Under the pieces are notes generated by a model. That model saw only the letters and a program-made list of their open reading frames with translations, searched no databases and had not been told where the DNA came from. A stretch of 64,000 nucleotides of DNA from contig NZ_JPLZ01000002.1 of NCBI RefSeq assembly GCF_000735135.1, positions 568,386-632,385 of the forward strand, read 5' to 3'. This DNA comes from Chryseobacterium sp. FH1 (GTDB lineage Bacteria; Bacteroidota; Bacteroidia; Flavobacteriales; Weeksellaceae). A program made the translations under genes and the position numbers. Below, one piece after another: positions 27,328-35,616 of the stretch (positions are counted from its first letter, which is position 1; the number at the start of each line of letters is the position of its first letter).

Positions 27328-27500
27328 TGGTTTTGTTTTGGTAGATGTTATTTTTAGTAAAAATTAAATTAATATTAAGACAATAGAAAAAATCGAATAT
27401 CCGCAAACCTACTCATAATCAAAACTTAACACAACATTGGGATTCATCGGCTTTTTTGTTCCACCAAATTACGATATTTTTGTAGTTCAATATACTTAAA

Positions 27501-28379
27501 ATGAGAGAAATCATTATAGAACCTACGGAAAACAAGAAAGTGATGAAGTTCGTTACGGACTACACTTTGATTCCCGGTTCACTGGAATTAGACAGAGATT
27601 CTGACATTTCCGAAATTCCGTTAGCTCAAGAATTGTTCAACTATCCATTTGTGAACAGGATTTTCATTACAGCCAATTTCATTGCCGTGGCGAAAGAAGA
27701 TACGGTTGAATGGGAACACGTTGCAGAAAGCTTGAAGAACATCATCGAGGACGAATTGTTGGCGAACCCAAGAATCTATCTTCAGAAGAAAAAAGAAATG
27801 TATCAGATCTATTCTGAGATGACCCCAAATCCTGCGGTAATGAAATTCATCTCCAGCAAAATGTTGATGGATGGTTTCATCGAGGTAAAATCTAGAGAAG
27901 AAGCGGACGAAGTTCCTTTAGCCAAAGAATTGTACGAAGCTTTTGATTTTGTGAAAGAGGTTTATGTGAGTGATAATTTCGTTGCTGTGACCAGAGACGG
28001 TCAGTTTGAGTGGCACGAGATCATGAATCAAGTCCGTTCTTTCATCGCAGAATTTTTGCAAGCTGGAAAAGCCATTTCCAACGCAGAACCTCACAAGCAC
28101 GAAAATCCAATGTTGAAGATCATCAACAGAGAATATACCAATGACGAGCAAAAGATCAGCGACATCCTGAATGAATATGTGGCACCAGCTGTAGAAAACG
28201 ATGGTGGAAAAATCTCATTGATCGAATATGATCAGGAAAACAAAACGGCAAAAATGTTGCTTCAAGGCGCTTGCAGTGGCTGTCCATCTTCAACAGCAAC
28301 GTTGAAAAACGGGATACAGAACATTCTGAAACAATTCGTTCCGGAATTGGTGGAGAACGTGGAAGCTGTGAATGGATAA
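27501..28379 (+). CDS. Nfu/NifU-like iron-sulfur cluster carrier
   Basis: 292 residues. Two tandem Nfu-N type domains (about 5-90 and 105-190; note the repeated PLAQELFNY / PLAKELYEA segments) precede a C-terminal NifU domain with the cluster-binding C258-S-G-C261 in GACSGCPSSTATLKNGI. It carries [4Fe-4S] or [2Fe-2S] clusters to apo-proteins in the cytoplasm. A TATTTTTG at 27475-27482, 18 bases before the ATG, may be the -7 element. Ferrochelatase follows 68 bases later, consistent with shared iron metabolism. Confidence 0.93.
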   Translation: MREIIIEPTENKKVMKFVTDYTLIPGSLELDRDSDISEIPLAQELFNYPFVNRIFITANFIAVAKEDTVEWEHVAESLKNIIEDELLANPRIYLQKKKEMYQIYSEMTPNPAVMKFISSKMLMDGFIEVKSREEADEVPLAKELYEAFDFVKEVYVSDNFVAVTRDGQFEWHEIMNQVRSFIAEFLQAGKAISNAEPHKHENPMLKIINREYTNDEQKISDILNEYVAPAVENDGGKISLIEYDQENKTAKMLLQGACSGCPSSTATLKNGIQNILKQFVPELVENVEAVNG

Positions 28380-28447
28380 TATTTAGTTGATAGTTTCTCG
28401 TTGTCAGTTGACCGACTTCCAGAAACGCCTATAAAATAATTTCAAAA

Positions 28448-29506
28448 TTGGAAACCAACAACCAACAACCAACAACTAACAATCGCAAGGGAATTCTTCT
28501 CGTCAACCTCGGATCTCCGAGATCGACGGACGTAAACGATGTAAAGGAATATCTGGACGAGTTCCTGATGGACGAAAAGGTCATCGATTACCGTTGGATC
28601 TTCCGCGCCCTTTTGGTTCAAGGAATCATCCTGAAAACCAGACCGAAGAAATCTGCTGAAGCTTACAAAACTGTTTGGACCGACGAAGGTTCGCCTTTGA
28701 TCGTGATCTCCAAACATCTTCAGAAAAGACTTCAGGAGATCGTGGATGTTCCAGTTGGGTTGGGAATGCGCTATGCAGAACCATCAATAAAAACTGGAAT
28801 CCAAGAGTTGGTAGATCAAGGCGTGACCGAAATCTCTCTATTCCCGCTTTATCCGCAATATGCGATGAGTACCACGGAAACCGTGATCGACAAAGCTGAG
28901 GAAGTGAGACTAAAATTCTTCCCAGATATCAAGATCAATTACGTGGAGCCATTCTACGACCGCGAGATTTACATCAATGCTTTAGCTGAAAGTATCAGGG
29001 AAAAACTTCCTGCGGATTTTGATCTGTTGCAGTTTTCGTATCACGGTGTGCCGGAACGTCATATTTACAAAACCGACCCCACGAACACTTGCAATATGAA
29101 TACTTGTTGCCAAAAGGAAGACAATCCTTCGCACAAATTCTGCTACAGACACCAATGTTACAAAGTGACCGAACTGGTGTGCAAAAAACTGGGATTGCCA
29201 AAAGAAAAAGTGATGGTCACCTTCCAGTCCAGACTGGGCAAAGACAAGTGGATGGAACCTTACACAGACGCTACTTTGGCAGGTCTTGGCAAAAAAGGCA
29301 TCAAGAAATTGGCCATCGTTTGTCCTGCTTTTGTCTCCGATTGTCTGGAAACTTTGGAAGAGATCTCTGTGGAAGGTAAGGAGATTTTCCTTCATGGTGG
29401 TGGTGAAAGATTCGATTATATTCCCTGTCTGAACGAGGAACAAAGCTGGGTGAATGTCGTGAAAACGCTTTGTGAAGAAAAGCTGAATGATTTTTACTTT
29501 CATTAA
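28448..29506 (+). CDS. hemH: Ferrochelatase (protoporphyrin/coproporphyrin)
   Basis: 352 residues. It begins (after ~13 extra residues) with KGILLVNLGSPRS. The catalytic His lies in QFSYHGVPERH, near residue 195, and a late Glu in FVSDCLETLEEI. It inserts Fe2+ into the porphyrin at the end of haem synthesis. After HGVPERHIYKTDP comes a Cys-rich insert with Cys spacing C-x4-CC-x10-C-x4-C, suggesting an internal [2Fe-2S] site. The only usable start is TTG at 28448, and the first 12 codons (ETNNQQPTTNN) come from a low-complexity AACCAACAACC tract, so the N-terminus may be repeat-derived. Confidence 0.93.
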   Translation: METNNQQPTTNNRKGILLVNLGSPRSTDVNDVKEYLDEFLMDEKVIDYRWIFRALLVQGIILKTRPKKSAEAYKTVWTDEGSPLIVISKHLQKRLQEIVDVPVGLGMRYAEPSIKTGIQELVDQGVTEISLFPLYPQYAMSTTETVIDKAEEVRLKFFPDIKINYVEPFYDREIYINALAESIREKLPADFDLLQFSYHGVPERHIYKTDPTNTCNMNTCCQKEDNPSHKFCYRHQCYKVTELVCKKLGLPKEKVMVTFQSRLGKDKWMEPYTDATLAGLGKKGIKKLAIVCPAFVSDCLETLEEISVEGKEIFLHGGGERFDYIPCLNEEQSWVNVVKTLCEEKLNDFYFH

Positions 29507-29524
29507 TCTTAATATTCAAATCTA

Positions 29525-29905
29525 ATGATTTTTAGATACGCACGACATACGCAGAATCTTAAGAAACTGATCTACTTCTACACTTCCGTTTTGGAGTTTG
29601 AAGTAATCGGGAAGTTTGAAGACCACAACGGTTATGATGGTGTTTTTTTAGGTAAAGCTGGTGAGAATTGGCATTTGGAGTTCACGCAGGACGGGAATTT
29701 GCCAGAGTCTAAGTTTGATGATGATGACATCTTAGTTTTCTATCCGGAAACCTTGGAAAAGTTTCAGAAGATCTTGACCAATCTCGAACACTTTAAAGTT
29801 CCCACTTTGACGCCCAAAAATCCTTATTGGAAAGAAAACGGCATCTGCTTCGAGGATTGCGATCATCACAAGATCATTATTTCTGACCTTAGGATTACTA
29901 AATAA
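29525..29905 (+). CDS. VOC-superfamily (glyoxalase/dioxygenase-like) protein
   Basis: 126 residues, one VOC unit: RYARHTQNLKKLIYFYTSVLEFEVIG at the start (quoted in two halves of the first beta-alpha module), HLEFTQD in the middle and GICFEDCDHHKIIISD at the end. His8, Glu around residue 52 and a late acidic residue could bind a metal. Members act as glyoxalases, epimerases, dioxygenases or resistance proteins; the activity cannot be assigned. It starts 18 bases after hemH and ends at a terminator, so it closes the nfu-hemH unit. Confidence 0.85.
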   Translation: MIFRYARHTQNLKKLIYFYTSVLEFEVIGKFEDHNGYDGVFLGKAGENWHLEFTQDGNLPESKFDDDDILVFYPETLEKFQKILTNLEHFKVPTLTPKNPYWKENGICFEDCDHHKIIISDLRITK

Positions 29906-29910
29906 ATTAT

Positions 29911-29941
29911 AAGACTTCAATTTTCATTGGAGTCTTTTTTT
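29911..29941 (+). terminator. Rho-independent terminator
   Basis: Stem AAGACTTCAAT / ATTGGAGTCTT with a short loop and T7 tail, right after the VOC gene. Confidence 0.75.
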
Positions 29942-29979
29942 GTCATTTTACAAAATTCTATTAATGTAAACCCTTATTC

Positions 29980-30062
29980 GAAAGAGCTTCGAAAATCTCA
30001 GCCTGATAATCTTGAGGTAAAAAAAGATAACAACGGAAAGCAGGTTCCTGGCTCCAAATATT
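29980..30062. repeat. Degenerate family-A arm and reverse partial copy of family C
   Basis: CTTCGAAAATCTCAGCCTGATA is a diverged family-A arm. ACGGAAAGCAGGTTCCTGGC (30035 onward) is the reverse complement of the family-C start seen at 15884. Both lie between two convergent genes. Confidence 0.55.
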
Positions 30063-30064
30063 TA

Positions 30065-31672
30065 TCAAAACCTGCTTAGGATTCCCCAATGGATTTTTAT
30101 TTCATTGAATTTAAATGGGTTACCAAATTGATTTCCGTTCGAAATCTGGAAACTCATCAACCCGACGGGAAGAAAAAAGTTGAAACCGAGACCTAAACTA
30201 TACAATTTCGGTGAAATCCCCAAGGCTTTGTTGGACATTTGTCCGTACTGCGCAAAGAGGTCGAAAAAGGCTTGGTCATTGACGAGATAGCGATATTCTG
30301 CGCCGGCAAATGCGTAGAAATCGCTGATGAGACTCTGCTCGTTGAAACCGCGCATCGAGTTCCAACCGCCAAACCTAAAAAGTTCGTTTGTGGAAAGTTC
30401 GTTCTTGGCGCTGAGCAATGCGGACTCGGCCTTGACGTTCAGATAGTGGTTTCCGGAGAGATTGAAGTTGTGCTCGGCGAAAAGAAAATATCGAATTTGG
30501 TCAAATTTTTCCTGCGTGTCGTCATAAGTGGTCTTCAGGAAATCGGCTTCCACACGGATATTGCTTTTGTTGATGAACAGCGGAATGTCGCTTCCTTCCT
30601 GATATTGGTACCAAAGTCCAATCCCTTTTTTGCTGTAATCGCGACCGCCTGTGTAGAGCGAGTCCAAAATCGCGGACGACTCGAAAGTCCCTTTGAGACC
30701 GAGTTTTTGACGTGGCGAAAGGTGATAGTAAACCGCGGGCAAAAATTTCACATTCGCAAAAGTGGAGTCTTGGCGGAAAATATTGACGTTGACGTTCAGA
30801 CCGACATTGCTTCCAAATGTGTACGGAATGTCGGTTTGCATATCGAAAGTCTGGCCTTTGTCGGGATTTCTTTGCCAGTAAACACCGATGCTTTCGAAGC
30901 TGTTGAACATATTTTTGAGCTGGACATTCAAGGTTCCGTTGACGGTGAATTTTTCGGTTTTGTCGTTTCCGAAGCCAATCATTCCGTCGAACGTGTTGGT
31001 TTTTTTCTTTTGTGTAAAGAGAAAAACCTGCGTGGAATCCTTTGTAAATAAAGTCTGAGGCGGTTTTTCCAAAGTCACGAATTGGTGATTTTGCAAAGCC
31101 TGATTCATCGAAACCAAGTTTTTGTCTTCGTAATTTTTACCGACATATTCTTTGTTCAAAGCTTTAACGAATTGTTTCGGTAAACGCGTGTAGCCTTTGT
31201 AAACGATGGCGTCGATTTTCCTTTGAGATGATGTGACAACGGAGATTTTCACAGTAGGAATTCCATTTTCCATTTTCTGGAATTTGGTTTTCACGCGGTT
31301 GAAAGCGAAACCTTTGTTCCGGTATTTTTGATTGATGTTCTTCTTGAGTGAATCGAGGTTTTTGGTGTATAGTTCGTTCTTTTGAAGCTTTAAATCTGAA
31401 ACCAATGAGTCTGAAAATTTGACATTGGCTTTATTGAAATTCGGGCCTTTGTCATAATAGATTTCGGTGCGGTTATCTATTTTTTTGACGTCTTTCAGTT
31501 CTGTGAAGAAGTAGGAATTTTCCGTTAAAGAATCAAGAAACTTGACTGCTTTCGCTGAATCGGAAACGATTTTTTTTACGTTGGTTTCTTTATCGATGAG
31601 CCAATATTCTTTTTTCTGCGCGTTGGAGAAAAAAGAAATAAAGAAAGCTAATATTAATAGAAAGCGGTACAA
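30065..31672 (-). CDS. Omp85/BamA-TamA-like outer-membrane protein
   Basis: 535 residues with a signal peptide ending FFSNAQ. Residues ~25-230 are soluble and contain POTRA-like stretches (KYRNKGFAFNRVKTKF, then VYKGYTRLPKQFVKALN). From ~235 onward alternating hydrophobic strands form a barrel. GGWNSMRGFNEQS carries the RGF motif of Omp85 barrels, and the chain ends in Phe after KIHWGILSRF. Shorter than BamA, closer to the small patatin-free Omp85 and TamA-like proteins of Bacteroidota. Likely role: insertion or secretion across the outer membrane; partner unknown. No operon mate. Confidence 0.8.
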   Translation of the reverse strand: MYRFLLILAFFISFFSNAQKKEYWLIDKETNVKKIVSDSAKAVKFLDSLTENSYFFTELKDVKKIDNRTEIYYDKGPNFNKANVKFSDSLVSDLKLQKNELYTKNLDSLKKNINQKYRNKGFAFNRVKTKFQKMENGIPTVKISVVTSSQRKIDAIVYKGYTRLPKQFVKALNKEYVGKNYEDKNLVSMNQALQNHQFVTLEKPPQTLFTKDSTQVFLFTQKKKTNTFDGMIGFGNDKTEKFTVNGTLNVQLKNMFNSFESIGVYWQRNPDKGQTFDMQTDIPYTFGSNVGLNVNVNIFRQDSTFANVKFLPAVYYHLSPRQKLGLKGTFESSAILDSLYTGGRDYSKKGIGLWYQYQEGSDIPLFINKSNIRVEADFLKTTYDDTQEKFDQIRYFLFAEHNFNLSGNHYLNVKAESALLSAKNELSTNELFRFGGWNSMRGFNEQSLISDFYAFAGAEYRYLVNDQAFFDLFAQYGQMSNKALGISPKLYSLGLGFNFFLPVGLMSFQISNGNQFGNPFKFNEIKIHWGILSRF

Positions 31673-31685
31673 TTTGGATTTACGT

Positions 31686-32048
31686 CTAATTTGATAGTGA
31701 ATTGTTTGAGTTGTCAGGCTGAGCGGAGTCGAAGCCTTTGTCTATGTTATCCGAATGACTACTATTTTTGCAAATAGACAATTCTTTCAGTTTCTCCCAG
31801 TTATCATTAATGATAGCTTCTTTTTTCTTTCTACTCCAGCCTTTCACTTGTTTTTCAAAAGCAATTGCTTGCTCTATTTCATTAAATTCATTGTAAAAAA
31901 CCAATTGAACGGGTCTTCTGTTGTGAGTATAACTTTCAGGGAAATATCCTGATTGATGTTTGATAAATCGAGATTCCAAATTGCTTGTAACTCCTGTGTA
32001 ATAAGAGTTATCCGAACATTTTAATATGTAAACATAATATTGATTCAT
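31686..32048 (-). CDS. Single-domain GIY-YIG nuclease, flanked by inverted repeats
   Basis: 120 residues. The domain spans ~2-90: YYVYILKCSDNSYYTGVTSN carries the GIY-YIG pair (YVY / YTG), followed by the conserved Arg in SRFIKHQ, and a Glu in QAIAFEKQVKGW as the metal ligand. It belongs to the short UPF0213/YhbQ-like nucleases. The last ~18 residues (GFDSAQPDNS) are encoded by a family-A repeat arm (31712-31734), and another arm lies 13 bases upstream of the ATG (32061-32084) in inverted orientation. Gene plus arms therefore look like one unit. Activity on the repeats is inferred, not shown. Confidence 0.9.
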   Translation of the reverse strand: MNQYYVYILKCSDNSYYTGVTSNLESRFIKHQSGYFPESYTHNRRPVQLVFYNEFNEIEQAIAFEKQVKGWSRKKKEAIINDNWEKLKELSICKNSSHSDNIDKGFDSAQPDNSNNSLSN

Positions 32049-32084
32049 CTTTTGGAAAGCACTTCGACTCCGCTCAGTGTGACA
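31712..32084. mobile_element. Candidate repeat-bounded element carrying the GIY-YIG gene (family A)
   Basis: Inverted arms TGTCAGGCTGAGCGGAGTC.. (31712-31734) and the reverse complement at 32061-32084 enclose almost all of the GIY-YIG gene. No target-site duplication is obvious. Family-A arms without a gene occur at 32061-32170, 7319 and 15934. Confidence 0.5.
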
Positions 32085-32170
32085 TCTCTAATACTAACTG
32101 TTTTCATTTCAAAGATGTCAGTAATATGAAAGTTTCATTTTAAACGATGTCAGTCTGAGCGGAGTCGAAG
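32061..32170. repeat. Gene-less family-A inverted pair
   Basis: CTTCGACTCCGCTCAG (from 32062) and TGTCAGTCTGAGCGGAGTC.. (32148-32170) face each other around ~60 bases with no ORF. It shares its left arm with the GIY-YIG element. This ~110-base unit looks like a MITE or REP pair. Confidence 0.7.
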
Positions 32171-32198
32171 ACCTTACGTATTATAACTAAAACCGAAG

Positions 32199-32993
32199 TT
32201 AGTCCATTTTATTGTATTTCTTCATCAGATTCTCGTACGTGCCTTGCGGGAGAATCCATTTGAGCGGAACGCCAATCTTTTGTCCGAATTTCCCGAAATA
32301 ATAGTGCGCTTTCCATTTCGATTTTCCTAAAAGTCCATCAATGTAAACCGCAACATCCAAAGGTTCGGTGCCGTCGCCAACGTGGGAATTCATCAAAGCA
32401 TAAACTTTATCGAAGACATTTTTATAGGGTTCGGAAACTTTTGTTTTGACACGATTCTCCGCAATAGTGGTTTTGATGTCGCCCAAATGAAGCGAACAAA
32501 CGTGGATGTTCCACGGATAAACTTCGTAACGCATTGCTTCCGTCACTTTGTCCAAAGCCGATTTGGAAGCGGAATAGAAACCTCGGAAAGGCAATCCCAT
32601 TTCGGAACCGATGCTTGAAACATTGATGATTTTCCCTGATTTCTGCTCTCTCATTTTTGGCAAAACGGTGGTCATCATTTGGACAGAACCAATCAAATTG
32701 AGATTGAATAATCTCGTAATATCTTCTTTGGTAGAATCTTCAATCGAGCCAACCATTCCCATTCCGGCGTTGTTGATGAGCACATCGATTCTGGTTCCTG
32801 TTTTCAATATTTCAGAAATGGCGTTATCGATTTGGTCTTTGTCGGTAATGTCGGTCGGAATCGAAACGAAATAATCCGAGCTCACAGTTTTCCTGCTGAG
32901 TCCGTAAACTTTGTTCCCTTTCTTCCCGAAATATTCTGCCAGCGCAAATCCAATTCCGGATGAAGTGCCTGTGATGATGATGGTTTTTGACAT
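32199..32993 (-). CDS. Short-chain dehydrogenase/reductase (SDR)
   Basis: 264 residues, classical SDR. The cofactor motif is TGTSSGIG (8-15), NNAG occurs in LINNAGMG, the catalytic Ser is in NVSSIGS, and the pair YSASK gives Tyr and Lys. A C-terminal segment (KWKAHYYFGKFGQKIGVPLKW) is typical of membrane-associated or lipid-related SDRs. NAD(P)-dependent oxidoreductase; substrate unknown. The start abuts the stop of the upstream gene with no spacer, so it is the last gene of the Uma2-secreted protein-SDR unit. Confidence 0.92.
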   Translation of the reverse strand: MSKTIIITGTSSGIGFALAEYFGKKGNKVYGLSRKTVSSDYFVSIPTDITDKDQIDNAISEILKTGTRIDVLINNAGMGMVGSIEDSTKEDITRLFNLNLIGSVQMMTTVLPKMREQKSGKIINVSSIGSEMGLPFRGFYSASKSALDKVTEAMRYEVYPWNIHVCSLHLGDIKTTIAENRVKTKVSEPYKNVFDKVYALMNSHVGDGTEPLDVAVYIDGLLGKSKWKAHYYFGKFGQKIGVPLKWILPQGTYENLMKKYNKMD

Positions 32994-33668
32994 TTAGAAA
33001 TTAAAAGATTTTTTTGAATTAGGAATTTTGATTTCGTTCTTTCCCATTTTGTAATCACTCATTTTTATCAATTTGGGAAGTTTGTAAGTGAATTCTTTAT
33101 GATAATTTTCTGGAATTTTTCTGTTCGAGCCATCATCACAATCCGAATATTCTTCGCTTACAATGACTTTCCCAGTTGAAAAATTGATTTCATTTTTGAA
33201 ATTATATTCGCAGGTGTCATCGTAATTAATTGATACGCCAATCAAATAAAAATCTCCGTTTTGAAACCTAAAAGTGTGTTTTGAAGTGTCTGTGTGGCGA
33301 GAATTGGTAAAATACATTTGATTAATTATTAAACAATTGTTCTTAATAATCAATTCCAACTTATTATCATTTGGGTAAAATCCCGTTTTGCTATCAAAAA
33401 TTAAGGTCGAATTTTCTTTCCAGATTTTTAATTTGCCATTGATGTTTTTTAGAATATAAAACTTTCTTACCAGTCCAGGAGATTCCAAGTCAGGTGTTTT
33501 ATCTGTATTGAAAACGATAACGGTTTCATCTTTTCCATCTTTGTCCAGGTCGCCTTTTGTTTCCAAGATTTTCTCGTAACCTTTTGGGATTGTGAAATCT
33601 TTCAATTCTTGAGAGTGGAGAAATGAAAAGAATATGAGTGTAAAGAAAAATAGAAACTTTTTCATCAA
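32994..33668 (-). CDS. Exported protein with a DxDxDG calcium-type loop
   Basis: 224 residues. Signal peptide MMKKFLFFFTLIFFSFLHSQ. Residues ~35-50 read KGDLDKDGKDETVIVF, a Dx[DN]xDG loop as in FG-GAP/VCBS or EF-hand-like calcium sites. The rest is beta-rich with three Cys. It overlaps the Uma2 gene by 4 bases at its start and abuts the SDR at its end, so all three are translated from one message. I do not recognise the family. Confidence 0.65.
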   Translation of the reverse strand: MMKKFLFFFTLIFFSFLHSQELKDFTIPKGYEKILETKGDLDKDGKDETVIVFNTDKTPDLESPGLVRKFYILKNINGKLKIWKENSTLIFDSKTGFYPNDNKLELIIKNNCLIINQMYFTNSRHTDTSKHTFRFQNGDFYLIGVSINYDDTCEYNFKNEINFSTGKVIVSEEYSDCDDGSNRKIPENYHKEFTYKLPKLIKMSDYKMGKNEIKIPNSKKSFNF

Positions 33669-34243
33669 AATTCATACAAATCCTGAGTGGAGAATCTCAA
33701 ATCTGGAAATTTGATGGATTGCAAAATTTCGCCATCTGCAACCGGTTTTCTGCTGATATATTCTCCGTTTTCCAAACTGTATATTAAAATAAATTTTTCG
33801 CTGGAATCCACAACCCAATATTCGGAAACACCAGATTCTTCGTACAAACTGAATTTGAGATTCATTTCTTTTTTCGAATTTCCCGGTGAAAGAATTTCAA
33901 TCACCAAATCCGGCGCACCAAGACAGCCTTTGTCGTCAATTTTGTTTCGGTCGCAAATGACACACAAATCAGGTTGCACTACTGTAAGGATTTCCCCATT
34001 TTTATTAGGTAAACGCACATCAAATGGAGCATAGAATAATTCACAAGCTGTGCTTTCAAAAAAAGGAATCAAGATATTGCTTAATTTTCGTGAAATCCTT
34101 TGGTGATTTGTTGCCGGAGCAGGACTCATTTTCAGAACTTTACCTTTGATAAGTTCCACTCTTTCTTTGAATCTCCATAAAAGATAATCAGCAAAAGTGT
34201 AAGTTTTGTTAAGGTCTAATTGATTGATATTTGTGATTTCCAT
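33665..34243 (-). CDS. Uma2-family PD-(D/E)XK endonuclease-like protein
   Basis: 192 residues. TFADYLLWRFKERVELIKGKV at the N-terminus (Glu of the fold), then PDLVIEILSPGNSKKEMNLKFSLYEESGV.. (in two pieces) and EYWVVDSSEKFILIY. The Asp and Glu in APDLVIEILS are the probable catalytic pair. The family is very common in Bacteroidota and cyanobacteria; its biological role is unproven. A TATCTTTG on this strand (34284-34277), ~35 bases before the ATG, may be the promoter. First gene of a three-gene unit. Confidence 0.9.
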   Translation of the reverse strand: MEITNINQLDLNKTYTFADYLLWRFKERVELIKGKVLKMSPAPATNHQRISRKLSNILIPFFESTACELFYAPFDVRLPNKNGEILTVVQPDLCVICDRNKIDDKGCLGAPDLVIEILSPGNSKKEMNLKFSLYEESGVSEYWVVDSSEKFILIYSLENGEYISRKPVADGEILQSIKFPDLRFSTQDLYEF

Positions 34244-34315
34244 AACGCTGTTTCTGAATTAACGACTTGCTAATAACAAAGATAGGTATTTTTTAAATCG
34301 TAAAATTTTATCAGA

Positions 34316-35533
34316 TTAATTGCTCGTAACCTTTGCAAAATCCTCCCAAAACTCAGGATAAGATTTCTCGACAACATCTTCATTTTCGATATTCAATTCT
34401 TTGATTAATGCAAACGGCGCAAAGGCCATCGCCATTCTGTGGTCGTTGTAAGTCGCGATTGAAATATTTTCCTCAGGTTCTACGAATTCCGAAGATTCTA
34501 TTTTCTCAACCGTAATGTGCGTTTTCGCTCCGATTTTCAACAATTCATTTTGAAGTGCTACCAATCGGTCTGTTTCTTTTACCTTCAAAGTGTGAAGTCC
34601 CGTAATTTCAAATGGGATTTTCAAAGCAGTTGCCGTCACACAAAGCGTTTGAGCAATGTCTGGGCAATCATTCATATCCAACGTAATTAATTCAGGGTAC
34701 TCAAAAGCGGGTTCTGGCAAAAGTGAAATCGAGTTTTCTGCATAATCCGAAACCGTGTTGATTCCGAAATATTTCCAATAGATTTCTTTGATTACGCTGT
34801 CGCCCTGCAGAGAAAGCGTGTGAAAGCTTTTCAGCGTGATGGTTTTTTTGCCAATTGCGGACAAAGAATAGAAATAAGAAGCTGAAGACCAGTCACTTTC
34901 TACTTCGTAACGTTCTGTTCTGTATTGGTTGTTATGCGTAACGATTTCGATTTTATTTTCAGCAAAATGAGATTTGATTCCGATTTCGTTCAGGATTTTC
35001 AAAGTCATTTCGAGGTAAGGACGTGATGTGATTTCGCCTTCCAATTCCAAGGTCAATCCGTTTTCCAGTTTTCCTCCTATTAATATTAATGAAGTCAAAA
35101 ATTGGCTGGAAACGTTCGCGGAAATCTTAACGATATTCTTTTCTAATTTTTTTCCGATGATTTGCAACGGCGGAAAACCTTCTTTTTCAAGATAAGTAAT
35201 GTCTGCGCCAAGTGATTGGAGAGCATCCACCAAAGGTTTGATAGGTCGGTTTTTCATTCGGTCGGAGCCGGTCAGAATGGTTTTTCTTCCTTCAAAAATC
35301 GAATAATAGGACGTGAGAAAACGCATCGCAGTTCCAGCGTGGTGGATGTCCACAATTTCGGAATCCGATTCCAACGCTTTTTTCAGCAAAGTTGTGTCCT
35401 GAGAGTTGGAAAGATTGAGCATATCAATGTTCCCGAAGAGTTTCCCTAAAATCAAAAGACGGTTCGAAATACTTTTCGAACCGGTAATTTGGATTTTTTG
35501 ATTATCGATTAATTCAGATTTTTTTAATATCAT
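34316..35533 (-). CDS. aroA: 3-phosphoshikimate 1-carboxyvinyltransferase (EPSP synthase)
   Basis: 405 residues, slightly shorter than the ~430 norm, with a trimmed N-terminus. Landmarks: ITGSKSISNRLLILGK (phosphate and substrate loop), GSDRMKNRPIKPLVDALQSLGA, LHTLKVKETDRLVAL and YNDHRMAMAFAPFAL. It transfers the enolpyruvyl group of PEP to shikimate-3-phosphate in aromatic amino-acid synthesis. The usual GNAGTA(M/T)R loop reads HHAGTAMRF here, so the class is diverged from the common glyphosate-sensitive sequence. It lies downstream of the MazG-like gene, with a hairpin-forming repeat between. Confidence 0.95.
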   Translation of the reverse strand: MILKKSELIDNQKIQITGSKSISNRLLILGKLFGNIDMLNLSNSQDTTLLKKALESDSEIVDIHHAGTAMRFLTSYYSIFEGRKTILTGSDRMKNRPIKPLVDALQSLGADITYLEKEGFPPLQIIGKKLEKNIVKISANVSSQFLTSLILIGGKLENGLTLELEGEITSRPYLEMTLKILNEIGIKSHFAENKIEIVTHNNQYRTERYEVESDWSSASYFYSLSAIGKKTITLKSFHTLSLQGDSVIKEIYWKYFGINTVSDYAENSISLLPEPAFEYPELITLDMNDCPDIAQTLCVTATALKIPFEITGLHTLKVKETDRLVALQNELLKIGAKTHITVEKIESSEFVEPEENISIATYNDHRMAMAFAPFALIKELNIENEDVVEKSYPEFWEDFAKVTSN

Positions 35534-35541
35534 AGTTTGTT

Positions 35542-35614
35542 TGGAAGTTGGAAGCGGGATGATGGAAGTTTAATCGATGCGTTTTAAAACATCCATCTTC
35601 CATCATCCAACTTC
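35542..35614. repeat. Inverted repeat / hairpin between the MazG-like gene and aroA
   Basis: GAAGTTGGAAGCGGGATGATGG (one arm, 35545 on) faces CCATCATCCAACTTC (35598-35612). The arms pair except for a small bulge. Low-complexity spacers of this GGAAG type are common in this genus. No ORF. Confidence 0.6.
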
Positions 35615-35616
35615 AT

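Noticed and set aside
30239..31051. Plus-strand frame of 270 codons opposite the Omp85-like gene
   Set aside because: Antisense to a well-supported barrel protein; no signal, domain or start context of its own.
35542..35614. Terminator between the MazG-like gene and aroA
   Set aside because: The hairpin has no T-run and matches low-complexity GGAAG-type spacer repeats; listed as a repeat instead.
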